A DNA stretch of 62,551 nt from Streptomyces sp. CoH27 (GCF_020181035.1 NZ_JAIQYY010000022.1:100705-163255), one strand, 5' to 3'. Shown: positions 10,101-18,832, numbered from the stretch's first letter. Notes: generated by a model from the letters alone, not told the origin. Translations and numbers: made by a program.

Positions 10101-10284
10101 GTCGTCCGACACCAACGCCGCGAACCAGCACTGGACCCTGGTCGCCACCGGAAACGGCTACTACAAGATCAAGAACGTGAACAGCGACAAGGTGCTCGAC
10201 GTGTCCTCGGGAGGAACTCAGCTCGTCCAGAACACGGACACGAACGCCGACAGCCAGCTGTGGAAGGTCGTCAACGTCGACTGA
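7183..10284 (+). CDS. Secreted parallel beta-helix protein with CBM13 tail
   Basis: A 1033-aa extracellular protein. Residues 1-37 form a Sec signal peptide ending in ASA. The start of the mature part, YYVAPDGDDANAGTINAPFK and TLQHARDVVR, followed by YLRGGTYP, is the entry to a right-handed beta-helix (residues about 40-680) as in GH141-like alpha-L-fucosidases/xylanases and related polysaccharide enzymes. A beta-sandwich follows at about 760-890. The last 140 residues are a three-fold ricin-type CBM13 with Q-W-like repeats (NWRF, HWTL, LWKV). The ATG has AGGAGGGG six bases before it. A paralogue lies at 15796-18489. The catalytic class is uncertain, since the family assignment rests on the N-terminal pattern only. 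Alpha-L-fucosidase would fit the deoxysugar genes upstream. Confidence 0.85.
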   Translation: MRPVTSAIRTLSAVLVMALSAVLLTSLTTPTPASAATQATYYVAPDGDDANAGTINAPFKTLQHARDVVRTVDSNMTGDINVYLRGGTYPVGSTVDFTSADSGTNGHRVVYAAYPGEKPILEGGVQVTGWTQHSGNIWKATLNRDDKLRALYVNDKRAQMASKTINSAGCYGTYSVTAGQAPWAWESGSQCDGAKYSLSDLPAIASNQDDVEIKSMSTWNTAIVGVRQITTSSDGANRVALFQEPGAAMAQGSAYANFVAGSGSHTIMNAFEFLDQPGEFYFDKSTHTLYYYKSSTDDMTTAQVFAPNHLSTLIHVAGTSTTDHARNITFSGLTIQHSDWNLVNVAGSVFRQGQQGNASTNVYAKKNFHAYTYRNVDLPPAAVQIENADGIVLQGNTVQHTGADGITLANDVTDTQLTGNVTNDVAGSAITVGHPQHVYIGDYTSTNNEKYPVNVEGLCKNITVTDNYLYDSAVLFEGSSPVSAYFVDSLSVQHNRIEKSPWAGITLGWGWWNFDGSTNSVNPGNPTTTAKNNTIKYNEIFDTMQVLGDSAPIYTLGSQPGTEISNNYIKGVPAGHKYGLHPDEGSAFINEHDNVLDVDPGVYYTINSGTWGRQHDLNLTNNYGTVNKIAGRNVPNSTITDVRGYGDNVWPSQAYSIALNAGLEDAYKNLVPQSRVALQDYTLPASTFAGTGVMTVPLRSPKDAAKTLWLAPAGTTTFAAGATMTSASGTATSISVPQAAGDYHLYVVDAQGNASPASKAIVRQRWNHVDDKAAGVTYSGTWSNWNDSKDMNGSERFTNTAGNYAEFSFTGTGVRYLSMTQPNMGKVDVYIDGALAQAGIDAYAPTVTKQVPLFEKTDVAAGPHTIRVVCTGTKNTAASSAVCALDAFASIQFPATNANYKVVNKGSNKAVDVSGGSLTAGGNIIQWTDSGAGNQNWRFVPVGDGSYKVVSRNSALVMDVSGASTADGATVIQSSDTNAANQHWTLVATGNGYYKIKNVNSDKVLDVSSGGTQLVQNTDTNADSQLWKVVNVD

Positions 10285-10305
10285 TCCGCGAGGCAAAAGG
10301 GTTGA

Positions 10306-10342
10306 GGGACGGTGCCGACCAAACCCGGACCGGCGCCGTCCC
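10306..10342 (+). terminator. Hairpin terminator after the beta-helix gene
   Basis: Twelve-base arms (GGGACGGTGCCG and CGGCGCCGTCCC, one G-T pair) around a 13-base loop, 21 bases after the stop codon. There is no T-run, as is usual in Streptomyces. It separates the beta-helix gene from the GH43 gene. Confidence 0.55.
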
Positions 10343-10381
10343 CGCCGCACATGTGATGACGCCTACCAAGGGACGGGACGA

Positions 10382-12433
10382 GTGGACATCACCAGACGAC
10401 AACTTGGCCGACTCGCCGCGGTCGGCACCGGAGCGCTCCTGCTGCCGGGCCTGCTGTCACCGGGCACAGCGGCGGCAGCGGCACTGTCGGCCGGCAAGTG
10501 GGGCGACCAGGGCGACGGCACCTACGTCAACCCGGTTCTCCCGGGCGATTTCAGTGACTGGGACTGCATCCGGGTCGGCGCCGACTACTACGGCATCACC
10601 AGCACGTTCGGGTACTCGCCCGGCGTGGCCGTCCTGCACTCGACGGACCTGGTCAACTGGCGGACGCTCGGCGGCGCTGTCGACGACGTCGCCGCCATCG
10701 GACCACAGCTGAACTGGGACCGGATGAACCGCTACGGCCGCGGCGTGTGGGCCGGGGCCATCCGCTACCACGCGGGGCGGTACTGGGTGTACTTCAACAC
10801 CCCCGACGAAGGCTTCTTCATGACGTCGGCCCCGTCGCCGACCGGGCCCTGGGAGCCGTTGACTGCGGTGTGGCGGACGTCCGGCTGGGACGACCCCTGC
10901 CCGTTCTGGGACGACGACGGCCAAGGCTACCTGGTCACCACGCACTACTCAGACGGCTACAAAATACACCTGTTCAAGCTGTCCGAGGACGGAAAGTCGC
11001 TGGTCGGCCCGTCCACGGTCATCCACCAGTCGCCGGGCAGCGAGGCCAACAAGCTGTACAAGATCAACGGGCTCTACTACCACCTGTACAGGGAGGTGAA
11101 GTCCGAGGGCCGGGTGCTCATGATGAACCGCGGCTCCAGTCTCTACGGCCCGTTCGAGACCCGGCAGCTGGAGCACGTCAACGCTTCGGTGGACCGCGAG
11201 CCCAACCAGGGCGGGCTGGTGCAGGCTCCGGACGGCACCTGGCACTTCGTGACCCATCACGGCCACGGCGACTGGGAGGGGCGCGTGCTGTCCCTGCTGC
11301 CGGTGACCTGGGTGGACGGCTGGCCGATCCTGGGCCAGGTGGGCACGGACGGCATCGGCAACATGGTGTGGACGGGCCAGGTGCCCGCCGGCGGCACGCC
11401 CGGTCTGCCGGTCGACGCGGTGCCCGCCGTGGTGACCAGCGACCTGTTCACCGACAGCCGTCTGAAGCCGCAGTGGGAGTGGTACTACCAGCCGCGCGCG
11501 GACCACTGGTCGCTGACCGAACGCCCCGGCTACCTGCGGCTGAAGGCGTTCGCACCGCTGGTGGCGGACAACCTGACCAAGGTCGGGAACACACTCACCC
11601 AGCGGGTGCTGCGCACGGCGGGCGGCGCGACGGTGACCGTCCGCCTCGAACTGGCCGGCCTCGGCGAAGGCCAGCACGCCGGGCTGTGCCACTACGCGGC
11701 AACCTACGCCGGGTTGGGTGTCCGGCGTTCGGGGACCGACACCACGATCGCGCTCAACGTCGGCGGCAGTCTGACCTACGGTCCGGTGATCACACAGAAC
11801 GCCGTGTGGCTGCGCACATCCTGGGACGTCAACGGAGTCAGCCGGTTCTCCTACAGCCTCGACGGGAAAGCGTTCACCTCGTTCGGTGCCACCTACCAGC
11901 TCACCTGGGGCGGATACCGCGGTGACCGTGTGGGCCTCTACACCTACAACCCGAACGGCACCGGCTACGTCGACGTGGATGCGGTGCAGTACAGCATCGC
12001 ACCCACCAGGGCGTACAAGTGCGTCAGTGTGCGCAGCGGCAAGGTCGCCGACGTCTCCGGTGCCTCGAACGCGGACGGCGCCGCCGTGATTCAGTGGTCC
12101 GGCACCGGCCGACCGAACCAGCAATGGGCCTTCCAGTCCACCGGGGACGGCTACCACACCATCATGTGCGTCGGCAGCGGCAAGGTGCTCGACGTGGCGA
12201 GGTCCTCGCTGGCGGACGGCGCGCGGGTCGTGCAGGCGACCGCCGACGGCCGGGCGAGCCAGCAGTGGCAGTTGCGCCCGCAGACCGGTGGCGAATTCGC
12301 CCTGGTCAACCGCAACAGCGGCAAGGTGCTCGACGTCAGGGGAGGCAGCGCGGCCGCCGGTGTCGCGCTGATCCAATACCGCGACACCGGCGGCTCCAAC
12401 CAGCGATGGACCTTCCACCGCGTCACCGGCTGA
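10382..12433 (+). CDS. Secreted GH43 beta-xylosidase/arabinofuranosidase with ConA-like and CBM13 domains
   Basis: A 683-aa enzyme exported folded: the N-terminus TRRQLGRLAAVGTG with a hydrophobic run is a twin-arginine signal, cleaved near AAAAA. Residues about 45-350 are a five-bladed GH43 propeller. NPVLPGDFSD carries the general base Asp, WDDPCPFWDDDG the pKa-tuning Asp, and GSEANKLYKINGLYY the acid Glu. The pattern is closest to GH43 subfamily 12. Residues about 355-545 form the beta-xylosidase C-terminal concanavalin-like sandwich. The last 135 residues are a three-fold CBM13 with VLDV repeats. The start is a GTG. The enzyme would remove xylose or arabinose from arabinan, xylan or arabinogalactan. 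Confidence 0.88.
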   Translation: MDITRRQLGRLAAVGTGALLLPGLLSPGTAAAAALSAGKWGDQGDGTYVNPVLPGDFSDWDCIRVGADYYGITSTFGYSPGVAVLHSTDLVNWRTLGGAVDDVAAIGPQLNWDRMNRYGRGVWAGAIRYHAGRYWVYFNTPDEGFFMTSAPSPTGPWEPLTAVWRTSGWDDPCPFWDDDGQGYLVTTHYSDGYKIHLFKLSEDGKSLVGPSTVIHQSPGSEANKLYKINGLYYHLYREVKSEGRVLMMNRGSSLYGPFETRQLEHVNASVDREPNQGGLVQAPDGTWHFVTHHGHGDWEGRVLSLLPVTWVDGWPILGQVGTDGIGNMVWTGQVPAGGTPGLPVDAVPAVVTSDLFTDSRLKPQWEWYYQPRADHWSLTERPGYLRLKAFAPLVADNLTKVGNTLTQRVLRTAGGATVTVRLELAGLGEGQHAGLCHYAATYAGLGVRRSGTDTTIALNVGGSLTYGPVITQNAVWLRTSWDVNGVSRFSYSLDGKAFTSFGATYQLTWGGYRGDRVGLYTYNPNGTGYVDVDAVQYSIAPTRAYKCVSVRSGKVADVSGASNADGAAVIQWSGTGRPNQQWAFQSTGDGYHTIMCVGSGKVLDVARSSLADGARVVQATADGRASQQWQLRPQTGGEFALVNRNSGKVLDVRGGSAAAGVALIQYRDTGGSNQRWTFHRVTG

Positions 12434-12449
12434 GCATGCCGGTTACGCG

Positions 12450-14006
12450 TCAGCTCCAGGGAGATACGGTGAGCCAACTGGTGTCCTGGGCCCACGACGA
12501 CGTGGAGTCCCAGGCGTTGGAGCCGCCATTGCCGGCTATGTAGGCCGTGAAGTTGTAGTGGCGGATGTACTTCGTCGGGTAGTTGACGGACTGGAAGGAG
12601 TGGCCGACCCCGCTGTTGCCCGTGGTGGGGCAGAAGGTGGCGTCCTGCGCGAACGAGCTGCCGCCGTTGTCAGTGTTCAGGTAGAGCTCGTAGTTGTAGT
12701 GGCGCAGGAACTGGCCGGGCTTGTTGGCGGACTCGAAGGACAGGCAGGAGCTGTTGGCCAGGCCGGCGCGGACGATCCACGTCGCGTCGGCCTTTTCGGT
12801 GGCCGAGCTGGAGGAGCTGACGGGGGAGATGACGACCTTGGTGTCGGCGTCGTCGTGGCGGAGGTAGTCGGAGGTGCAGCAGGGGGCGGTGGTGGCCCGC
12901 AGGGAGATCCGGGAGCCGGGCGTCAGCGAGCCGGTGCTGGTTGAGCCGCTGCTGTAGCCGGCGGCCGTGATGTTGGCCTGTACGGCGTTCTCCGTGGCGT
13001 CCGAGGGGTAGCCCGAGGTCATGACGCCTTCGTAGAAGGTGCCTTGCGCGCCCTTGCTGTTGTCGCCGCCGATGCCGAGGATGATCGCGCCTTCCTTGTG
13101 CATCGGGTTGTAGCCGGAGACGTTGGGGCGCACGCCGCTGTAGTAGGTGGACAGGCTGCCCGACTGGGCGTTGCCGCCGCGGATGGCCCACTGGTTCGGG
13201 CCGCCCTTGACGATGGCGGTCAGGAACCGGTTGGTGACGGTGGGGTCGCCTGCGTTGAGGTGCTGGTTCACGCCGGAGAACAGGCCGTTCTCCAGGTCGG
13301 CCATGATCCAGGGGCCGTTGCCGCTGCCATAACCCCAGTGATTCTCGGTGCCGAAGTAGATGGCCTCCATGTGGCCGTTGCCGGTGTCGTGGTTGTTGGT
13401 CTCGGCGTTGCCGTAGTCGAAGCAGCAGCCGTTGTTGAAGTGGGTGCCGTCGAAGATCGCGTACTCGCCCTCGGCCTGGTCGCCGGTGGCGATGCCCTTG
13501 GTGTTGTCGTTGCGGTAGCCGGTGCCGGGGGCGACGTAGACGCCGTACGCCTCGTGCCCGCCGACGGTGACCGGTGCTTCGAAGGCGTTGGCGAGGTTGT
13601 CCGGGCCGCTTGCGGCTCCGCCCGCGGGCGCCTGGGTGAGGTTGTTGCCCTTGCCGGACTGGTCGTAGATACGGGTGATGACGCAGCTGGTGGTGGCGCA
13701 GAAGGAGTCCTGTGCGGGGGCGTTGGCGTATCCGCCGGTGCTCAGCACGCCGATGTCCTTGGTCGCGTTGTCGGAGGCGCGCCTGATCTGGTACAGCGGG
13801 CCGTTGTACGCTGCGTACAGGGCGCGGGTGGTGCTGTGCGCGGCGACGCAGGGGGTGCCGCCTGCGGCGTAGATGTCGCACGGCCCCTGGGCGGCGGCCT
13901 GCGAGGTGGTGGCCGTGGCAGTGAGCAGGCCGGCGGCGAGCGCGGCGGTGGCACCGGCCGCCAGGAGCGCGCGCCTGATGCGGCGGATCCACGGTGGCTT
14001 GGACAT
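12450..14006 (-). CDS. abfB: Secreted GH54 alpha-L-arabinofuranosidase with CBM42
   Basis: A 518-aa exo-enzyme releasing terminal arabinofuranose. It has a Sec signal (MSKPPWIRRIRRALLAAGAT onward, cut after SQA) and then the GH54 core from AQGPCDIYAAGGTPCVAAHS. The vicinal Cys pair in NNGCCFDYGNAE is the hallmark of AkAbfB, and the Glu of GNAE matches its nucleophile. GGDNS near residue 340 supplies the acid/base Asp. Residues about 380-518 are a CBM42 (AbfB) with R.YN...YLRHYN-type repeats. I chose the start at 14006 for the AAGGAG six bases before it; the frame extends further but has no signal there. It is a close paralogue of the next gene. The stop lies only 16 bases from the convergent GH43 gene. 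Confidence 0.95.
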   Translation of the reverse strand: MSKPPWIRRIRRALLAAGATAALAAGLLTATATTSQAAAQGPCDIYAAGGTPCVAAHSTTRALYAAYNGPLYQIRRASDNATKDIGVLSTGGYANAPAQDSFCATTSCVITRIYDQSGKGNNLTQAPAGGAASGPDNLANAFEAPVTVGGHEAYGVYVAPGTGYRNDNTKGIATGDQAEGEYAIFDGTHFNNGCCFDYGNAETNNHDTGNGHMEAIYFGTENHWGYGSGNGPWIMADLENGLFSGVNQHLNAGDPTVTNRFLTAIVKGGPNQWAIRGGNAQSGSLSTYYSGVRPNVSGYNPMHKEGAIILGIGGDNSKGAQGTFYEGVMTSGYPSDATENAVQANITAAGYSSGSTSTGSLTPGSRISLRATTAPCCTSDYLRHDDADTKVVISPVSSSSSATEKADATWIVRAGLANSSCLSFESANKPGQFLRHYNYELYLNTDNGGSSFAQDATFCPTTGNSGVGHSFQSVNYPTKYIRHYNFTAYIAGNGGSNAWDSTSSWAQDTSWLTVSPWS

Positions 14007-14088
14007 GAAAAGCTCCTTCACGGGGTGGGTGGGGTGTGAGCGTCGATGAACCCCGGTGTCCGGCTGTGGGGACGGCGCGGGTTGCTCG

Positions 14089-15648
14089 TCAGCTCCAGGG
14101 GGCGGCGGCGAGCCAGCTGGTGTCCTGGGCCCACAGTGAGGTGGTGTCCCAGGCGTTGCTACCGCCGTTGCTGGCGATGTAGCCGGTGAGGCTGTAGTGA
14201 CGGACGTACTTGGCCGGGTAGTTGAAGGATTGCAGGGAGTAACCCGTGCCGCTGTTCCCCGGCTTGGGGCAGAAGGTGGCGTCGGCGGCGAACTGGCTGG
14301 TGCCGTCATTGGGCTGGAGGTGGAGCTGGAACGCGTAGTGTCTGAGGTAACTGCCGGATGCGTTGGCCGACTCCAGGGAGATGCAGTTGCTGTTGGCCAG
14401 GCCGGCGCGGACGATCCAGGTGGCGTCGCCCTTGAGGGCAGAGGAACTGCTGGAGGTCACCGGCGCGATCACGACTTTGTCGTCGCTGGTGTCGTGCTGC
14501 AGGTAGGCGCCGGTGCAGCAGGAGGTGGTGGCCTGCAGCGACACCTTCGCACCCGGGGTGAAGGGGTTGGTGGTGCCGGTGGTGTAGCCGGCTGCGGCGA
14601 TGTTGGCCTGGACCGCGGCGTCGGTGGCGTCGGAGGGGTAGCCCTTGACCATGGCGCCCTCGTAGAAGGTGCCCGCGCTTGCGTTGTGGTTGGTCTGGCA
14701 GCAGTCGCCGCCGCTGCCGAGGATGATGGCGCCCTGCTTGTGCATCGGGTTGTATCCGCTGGGCAGTGAGCCGCTGTAGAGCTGGGCCAGGCTCCCGGAC
14801 TGGGTGCCTGCGGCCTTGAGCGCCATCTGGGTGGTGCCGTTGTTCTTGAGCATCGCGGTGACGAAGTGGCTGGTCTCGGAGACCTGGCTGGGGTTCCACG
14901 CCTTGCTGCCGCCGGAGAACAGGCCGTTTTCCAGGTCCGCCTGCGCCCACGGTCCGGTTCCGCTGCAGCCGCCGAACCAGCATTCCGTGCTGAAGTTGAT
15001 GGCGTCCATGGCACCGTTGCCGTCGGCATGGTGGTCGGTCTCGGTGTTGCCGTAGTCGAAGCAGCAGCTGTTGTTGACGTGAGTGCCGCTGGTGACCATG
15101 TACTCGCCCTCGGGTGAGCTGCCGGTCGGCACGCCCCCGGTGGAGCTGTAGGCGAAGTAGCTGTTGCCGGGGTTGATGTACAGGGCGTAAGCCTTCTGGC
15201 CGCCCACGCTCAGCGCTTCGGTGGTCGCGGTGGCCGCCGTGTCGGCGCCGCCGGTCCCGCCGGGTCCCTGGTAGACCAGGGTGTTGCCGCCGCCGGTCTG
15301 GTCGTAGACGCGGGTGATGGTGCAGGTGGTGCCCGCGCAGAACGAGTCCTGCGCCGCGGCGTCGGCGACCCCTCCGGCGGACAGTACCCCGATGTCCTGC
15401 GACGTACTGTCCGATGCCCGCCGCACCTGGTAGAGCGGGCCGTTGTAGGAGGCGAACAGCGCGCGGGTGGTGCTGTGCGCCGCGACGCACGGCGTGCCGC
15501 CCGCCGCGTAGATGTCGCAGGGCCCCTGCGCGGCGGCCTGCGAAGCGCCGCTGAAGGCGACAAGGCCTGCGAAGGCGAGTGCCACCGCGGCCAGGCAGAC
15601 AACCACCTCCCGGCGCAGTCGTCGGAACATGAGCAGTGCAGGCATCAT
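14089..15648 (-). CDS. abfB: Secreted GH54 alpha-L-arabinofuranosidase with CBM42, paralogue
   Basis: A 519-aa paralogue of the gene at 12450-14006 with the same plan. A Sec signal (residues 1-38, ending ASQA) is followed by a GH54 core starting AQGPCDIYAAGGTPC, the vicinal Cys pair in NNSCCFDYGNTE with the catalytic Glu, and GGDCCQ in place of GGDNS. That segment adds a second Cys pair next to the acid/base Asp, a small difference worth noting. A CBM42 occupies about 385-519. The start ATG-ATG at 15648 follows AAGGGAG. The tandem arrangement points to local duplication, and differences near the active site suggest that the copies may prefer different arabinose linkages. Confidence 0.95.
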   Translation of the reverse strand: MMPALLMFRRLRREVVVCLAAVALAFAGLVAFSGASQAAAQGPCDIYAAGGTPCVAAHSTTRALFASYNGPLYQVRRASDSTSQDIGVLSAGGVADAAAQDSFCAGTTCTITRVYDQTGGGNTLVYQGPGGTGGADTAATATTEALSVGGQKAYALYINPGNSYFAYSSTGGVPTGSSPEGEYMVTSGTHVNNSCCFDYGNTETDHHADGNGAMDAINFSTECWFGGCSGTGPWAQADLENGLFSGGSKAWNPSQVSETSHFVTAMLKNNGTTQMALKAAGTQSGSLAQLYSGSLPSGYNPMHKQGAIILGSGGDCCQTNHNASAGTFYEGAMVKGYPSDATDAAVQANIAAAGYTTGTTNPFTPGAKVSLQATTSCCTGAYLQHDTSDDKVVIAPVTSSSSSALKGDATWIVRAGLANSNCISLESANASGSYLRHYAFQLHLQPNDGTSQFAADATFCPKPGNSGTGYSLQSFNYPAKYVRHYSLTGYIASNGGSNAWDTTSLWAQDTSWLAAAPWS

Positions 15649-15679
15649 GAACTCCCTTGTTCGTCGAAAAGGGGACAGC

Positions 15680-15726
15680 AAGCCGCGCCCCACCGGGTTC
15701 GCGTGGACTGATGACGGGGGCGGCTT
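15680..15726 (-). terminator. Possible hairpin terminator between beta-helix and GH54 genes
   Basis: AAGCCGCGCCCC pairs with GGGGGCGGCTT across a loop of about 24 bases with one bulge. It lies just downstream of the beta-helix gene on the minus strand and may end that transcript. Moderate support only. Confidence 0.35.
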
Positions 15727-15795
15727 GATGGGAGACCAAGGGCAGGCGGACGCGTCCGGGCGAGCGGATATACGCCGATGCGTCGGGTCACCGTG

Positions 15796-18489
15796 TCACT
15801 GGATCGTCCAAGCCTGGTTGGACTGGTTCAGGGGCATCCACTGGTCGATGGCGGCTCCGTTCGCCGTCGATCCGTTGCCCACCTCCAGGACCTGCCTGCT
15901 CTCGAAGTTGCGGATGAGGTACCCACCGCTGGTCGGCTCGAAGTACCACAGCTGGTTGTTGCCGCCGTTGTCGGTGTACTGCTGCAGCGTCGTCCCCCTC
16001 CGGTGGCTGGCGGCGCTGATGTCGAGGGCCTTGCCGCTGTTCCTGTTCACGATCTTGTAGAGCTGGCCACTGACCGGAACGATGTTCCACTGCTGGTTGG
16101 TACCACCGGTGCCCGGCCACTGGATGACGCTCGCGCCGTCGGTGGTGGATTTCTGGTACACGTCCATCAGTTGCCCGCTGTTGGAGTTCTTGATCGTGTA
16201 ATACGTCGAGGGGTTGATGTTCGGCGCACCGGTCGAGTCCTCCAGCGCCCCGCCGGCCTGCTGCACACTGAAGTCGGCGATGAAGAAGTAGGCGCCGTCG
16301 GTCTTGGCGACCCGCACGTAGCGGAACTTCTGGCGGACGTCGATGTTGCCCGTGAGTGTCGACGCGAACGGCAGGGTGGTGGCGCCCTGGCGCCCCAGCA
16401 CGGTGTAGGTGACGAACGACGGGTCGTTGGAGCCACGGATCTCGAACTGGCTGCGTGTCTCTGGCTGGTCGATGTCCTGGCGCGTCGTCAGAGAGAACTG
16501 CCCGAGCTGGTAGGCCTGCCCGAGGTCGACCTGCCACCAGGCCGCGGTGTCGCTGCCGGCCGGCGACCAGCCGGTGGCGCTGTTGTTGTCGTTGGCTCTG
16601 GCCGCCACCCAACTGGAGCCGTTCACCGAGGAGGAGGACGCCGGCTTGTTGTATGCGAGGTTGATCGTGGCCGGTAGCCCCTGGTAGGCGGGTTCCAGCC
16701 CCGAGGCCTGCATCACCGAGGTGCCGGTGGTCGCGTTGCCGGAGAGTGTGACGTGGGCGCCGTTGCGGTTCTGGTTGATGAATCCGTCGGTACGCGCCAG
16801 CACGTTGTTCGAGACGGTCATGTTGTCCGACCCCTCGTCCAGGTAGATGCCGCTGACCGCGGAAGTGCAGGCGGCCGGCCCACGGACCACGTCGTGGATG
16901 TAGTTGCCGTTGATGACCGTGCCCGGGTCATTGGAGAGGTGGTAGATGCCGGCGGTGTCGCACAGCCGGTTGAGCACGTTGCCGATCCGGTTGAAGCTGA
17001 TGGAGTTGTTCCCCTCGGCGTTGGCGGCCGACTGCCAGCCCCAGCCGAGGGAGATGCCGGCCCACGGCGCGTCGCTGATGTCGTTGTGGTTGATCGTGGT
17101 GCTGTTGACGAAGCCGGCGTTGATCCCGGCAGTGCCCAGATAGTCCTGACCGGTCCGGGTGATCAGGTTGTCGTTGACCGTGACGTTCTTGACGACCTCG
17201 CGGGGGTCCTCACCGGCCGGGGAGGCCGGTGGGTTGTAGACGGTGTGGAACTCCACGGTCGGGTCGGAGAACTTGCCGACCATGATTCCGTTGCCGGCGA
17301 TGTCGTGGACGAGGTTGCCGGTCACGGTGCTGTCGTGCACGCCGTGGTGCAGGTCGAGGGCGGTGGCTCCCATCTGCGTGAAGGTGTCGCCGGTGAAGGA
17401 GACGCGGTCGGCGTCCGAGGCCTGGACCCCGGCCGGCGGACGACCGACGTACTGGTTGTTGGAGGTGTCGGCCGAGAGGTTGTAGTTGCCGCCCTGGCCG
17501 TTGAGGTAGCCGTTGTCCGTCGCTTCCATCCAGGTGGTCTGGGCGAAGGTGATCCCGGAGAAGCGCAGGTCGTGGGCGGGACTGTCGAGGTTCGTGCCCT
17601 TGATGTCGAAAAGGGTCTGCAGCGTCGGCGCCTGCACGGTGGCCGTGGACATGTCCTCGCCGGGGCGGGGCTTGTAGTAGACGGTCTGCGCGGCCGTGTC
17701 GACGTAGAACTCGCCCGGTTCGTTGAGGAACTCGTGGGCGTTCTCGAAGTGCAGGGGAGAGCCGTTGGAGAGTATCGGATAGGGGCGAGGGAACAGGATG
17801 CCCGCCTCGTGGTCCTGGATCGACACGTTGGCGATGCCGTTGCTGGAACTGATCGACTTCAGCCGCAGGTAACTCTCGCCCCACTGCGTTTCCAGCATCA
17901 TCTCGACCTGGTTGAGGTGGTTCCAGTTGGAGACCTGCGAACTGAGCACCTTCAGCAGCTGGTTGGTCTTGTCACTGCCCTGCAGCTGGAAGTCCGAGCC
18001 GAGGTCGGGGTAGCGGGCCCGGGTGGCGCGGACCCCGTTGACGTACATCTGCCGGAAGTTGAGGGTGCCCACGGGCGCCTTGTACTCGCCGCCCGCGGCC
18101 GCGGTCCAGCCCGTGATCGCCTTGCCGCTGGTGATCACGGGCGTCTCACCGTTGTACGCCTGGTAGACGACCGTGTGGCCGTTCGTGCCCGAGTCACTGG
18201 TGCCGAAGGCGATCGGGGCGGTGAGGGGGTAGGTGCCTCCGCGCAGGTTCACGACGATGTCGTCGGACATGTGCGCGTTGACGGCTCGGACCGCGGCCTG
18301 CGCGGCCTGGATGGTCCTGAACGCTGCGGTAGTGCTGCTTCCCGAGTTGCTGTCACTGCCATGGACAGGGTCGACGTAGAAGTTCGTCGTGGCCGCGTAG
18401 GCGGGTTGAGCGGGCAGCACGGCCGCGAAGACGACGGCTGCCGCTGCAAGTGCCTTGACCGTCCCCGCGCCGATGCGTAGGGGTCTCAT
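15796..18489 (-). CDS. Secreted parallel beta-helix protein with F5/8-type and CBM13 domains
   Basis: An 897-aa extracellular protein. After a Sec signal (residues 1-33, ending AYA) the mature chain starts NFYVDPVHGSDSNSGSS. It shares the NLRGGTYPL, HEFLNEPGEFYVD and APWAGISLGWGW blocks with the beta-helix protein at 7183-10284, so the two are paralogues. The helix spans about 35-610. Residues about 625-765 are a discoidin/CBM32-type sandwich (NLAYNKPASSSSVNGSS, WWQVDLGQAYQLGQFSL). The last 130 residues are a three-fold CBM13. The start at 18489 follows GGAGGAGGG. It is a polysaccharide-active enzyme of the same uncertain class as its paralogue, and the extra CBM32 suggests galactose-rich or complex targets. 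Confidence 0.85.
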   Translation of the reverse strand: MRPLRIGAGTVKALAAAAVVFAAVLPAQPAYAATTNFYVDPVHGSDSNSGSSTTAAFRTIQAAQAAVRAVNAHMSDDIVVNLRGGTYPLTAPIAFGTSDSGTNGHTVVYQAYNGETPVITSGKAITGWTAAAGGEYKAPVGTLNFRQMYVNGVRATRARYPDLGSDFQLQGSDKTNQLLKVLSSQVSNWNHLNQVEMMLETQWGESYLRLKSISSSNGIANVSIQDHEAGILFPRPYPILSNGSPLHFENAHEFLNEPGEFYVDTAAQTVYYKPRPGEDMSTATVQAPTLQTLFDIKGTNLDSPAHDLRFSGITFAQTTWMEATDNGYLNGQGGNYNLSADTSNNQYVGRPPAGVQASDADRVSFTGDTFTQMGATALDLHHGVHDSTVTGNLVHDIAGNGIMVGKFSDPTVEFHTVYNPPASPAGEDPREVVKNVTVNDNLITRTGQDYLGTAGINAGFVNSTTINHNDISDAPWAGISLGWGWQSAANAEGNNSISFNRIGNVLNRLCDTAGIYHLSNDPGTVINGNYIHDVVRGPAACTSAVSGIYLDEGSDNMTVSNNVLARTDGFINQNRNGAHVTLSGNATTGTSVMQASGLEPAYQGLPATINLAYNKPASSSSVNGSSWVAARANDNNSATGWSPAGSDTAAWWQVDLGQAYQLGQFSLTTRQDIDQPETRSQFEIRGSNDPSFVTYTVLGRQGATTLPFASTLTGNIDVRQKFRYVRVAKTDGAYFFIADFSVQQAGGALEDSTGAPNINPSTYYTIKNSNSGQLMDVYQKSTTDGASVIQWPGTGGTNQQWNIVPVSGQLYKIVNRNSGKALDISAASHRRGTTLQQYTDNGGNNQLWYFEPTSGGYLIRNFESRQVLEVGNGSTANGAAIDQWMPLNQSNQAWTIQ

Positions 18490-18531
18490 CTGTGGTGTCC
18501 CTCCTCCGAACCCGCTTCCTATGAGTGGCAT

Positions 18532-18560
18532 TTATCAGTGTGAGGAGGCACTCCAGTCAA
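18532..18560 (-). promoter_or_regulatory. Vegetative-type promoter of the beta-helix gene
   Basis: On the minus strand TTGACT (18560-18555) and TGATAA (18537-18532) are 17 bases apart, a good match to the main sigma consensus. Transcription would start near 18525, about 36 bases before the start codon. Confidence 0.5.
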
Positions 18561-18738
18561 GATGATAGGCATATCTATTTTTCACTGCGGCAACACTGAT
18601 GACATGCGCGCGCATCAGGATCGGCGCCGTGCGTACCCCGTGTAGCGAAGGATAATCCCAGGTCACAGCACCGTCATCTGTGGCGACCGGCCGCCGGCTG
18701 TATCCCTCTCAGCCTGTCGAGCGAAAACGCCCTTCCGA

Positions 18739-18757
18739 AAATGAGTAGTACTCATTT
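18739..18757. repeat. Inverted repeat, possible operator
   Basis: Perfect 8-base arms AAATGAGT and ACTCATTT around AGT, in an AT-rich stretch 80 bases past the GH97 stop and 180 bases upstream of the beta-helix promoter. A LacI- or GntR-type regulator could bind here. No regulator gene is nearby. Confidence 0.3.
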
Positions 18758-18832
18758 AAGAAATCCTCTCGCCCGTCAATCTCCCATACATGGGACGGTG
18801 AAGGTTGCCGTAAGCATGACGGGGGCAGCTGC

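Larger units (their letters stand above)
18490..18832. other. 343-bp intergenic region between beta-helix and GH97 genes
   Basis: AT-richer than its surroundings. It holds the promoter of the beta-helix gene (18532-18560) and an inverted repeat at 18739-18757. No gene is visible. Confidence 0.7.
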
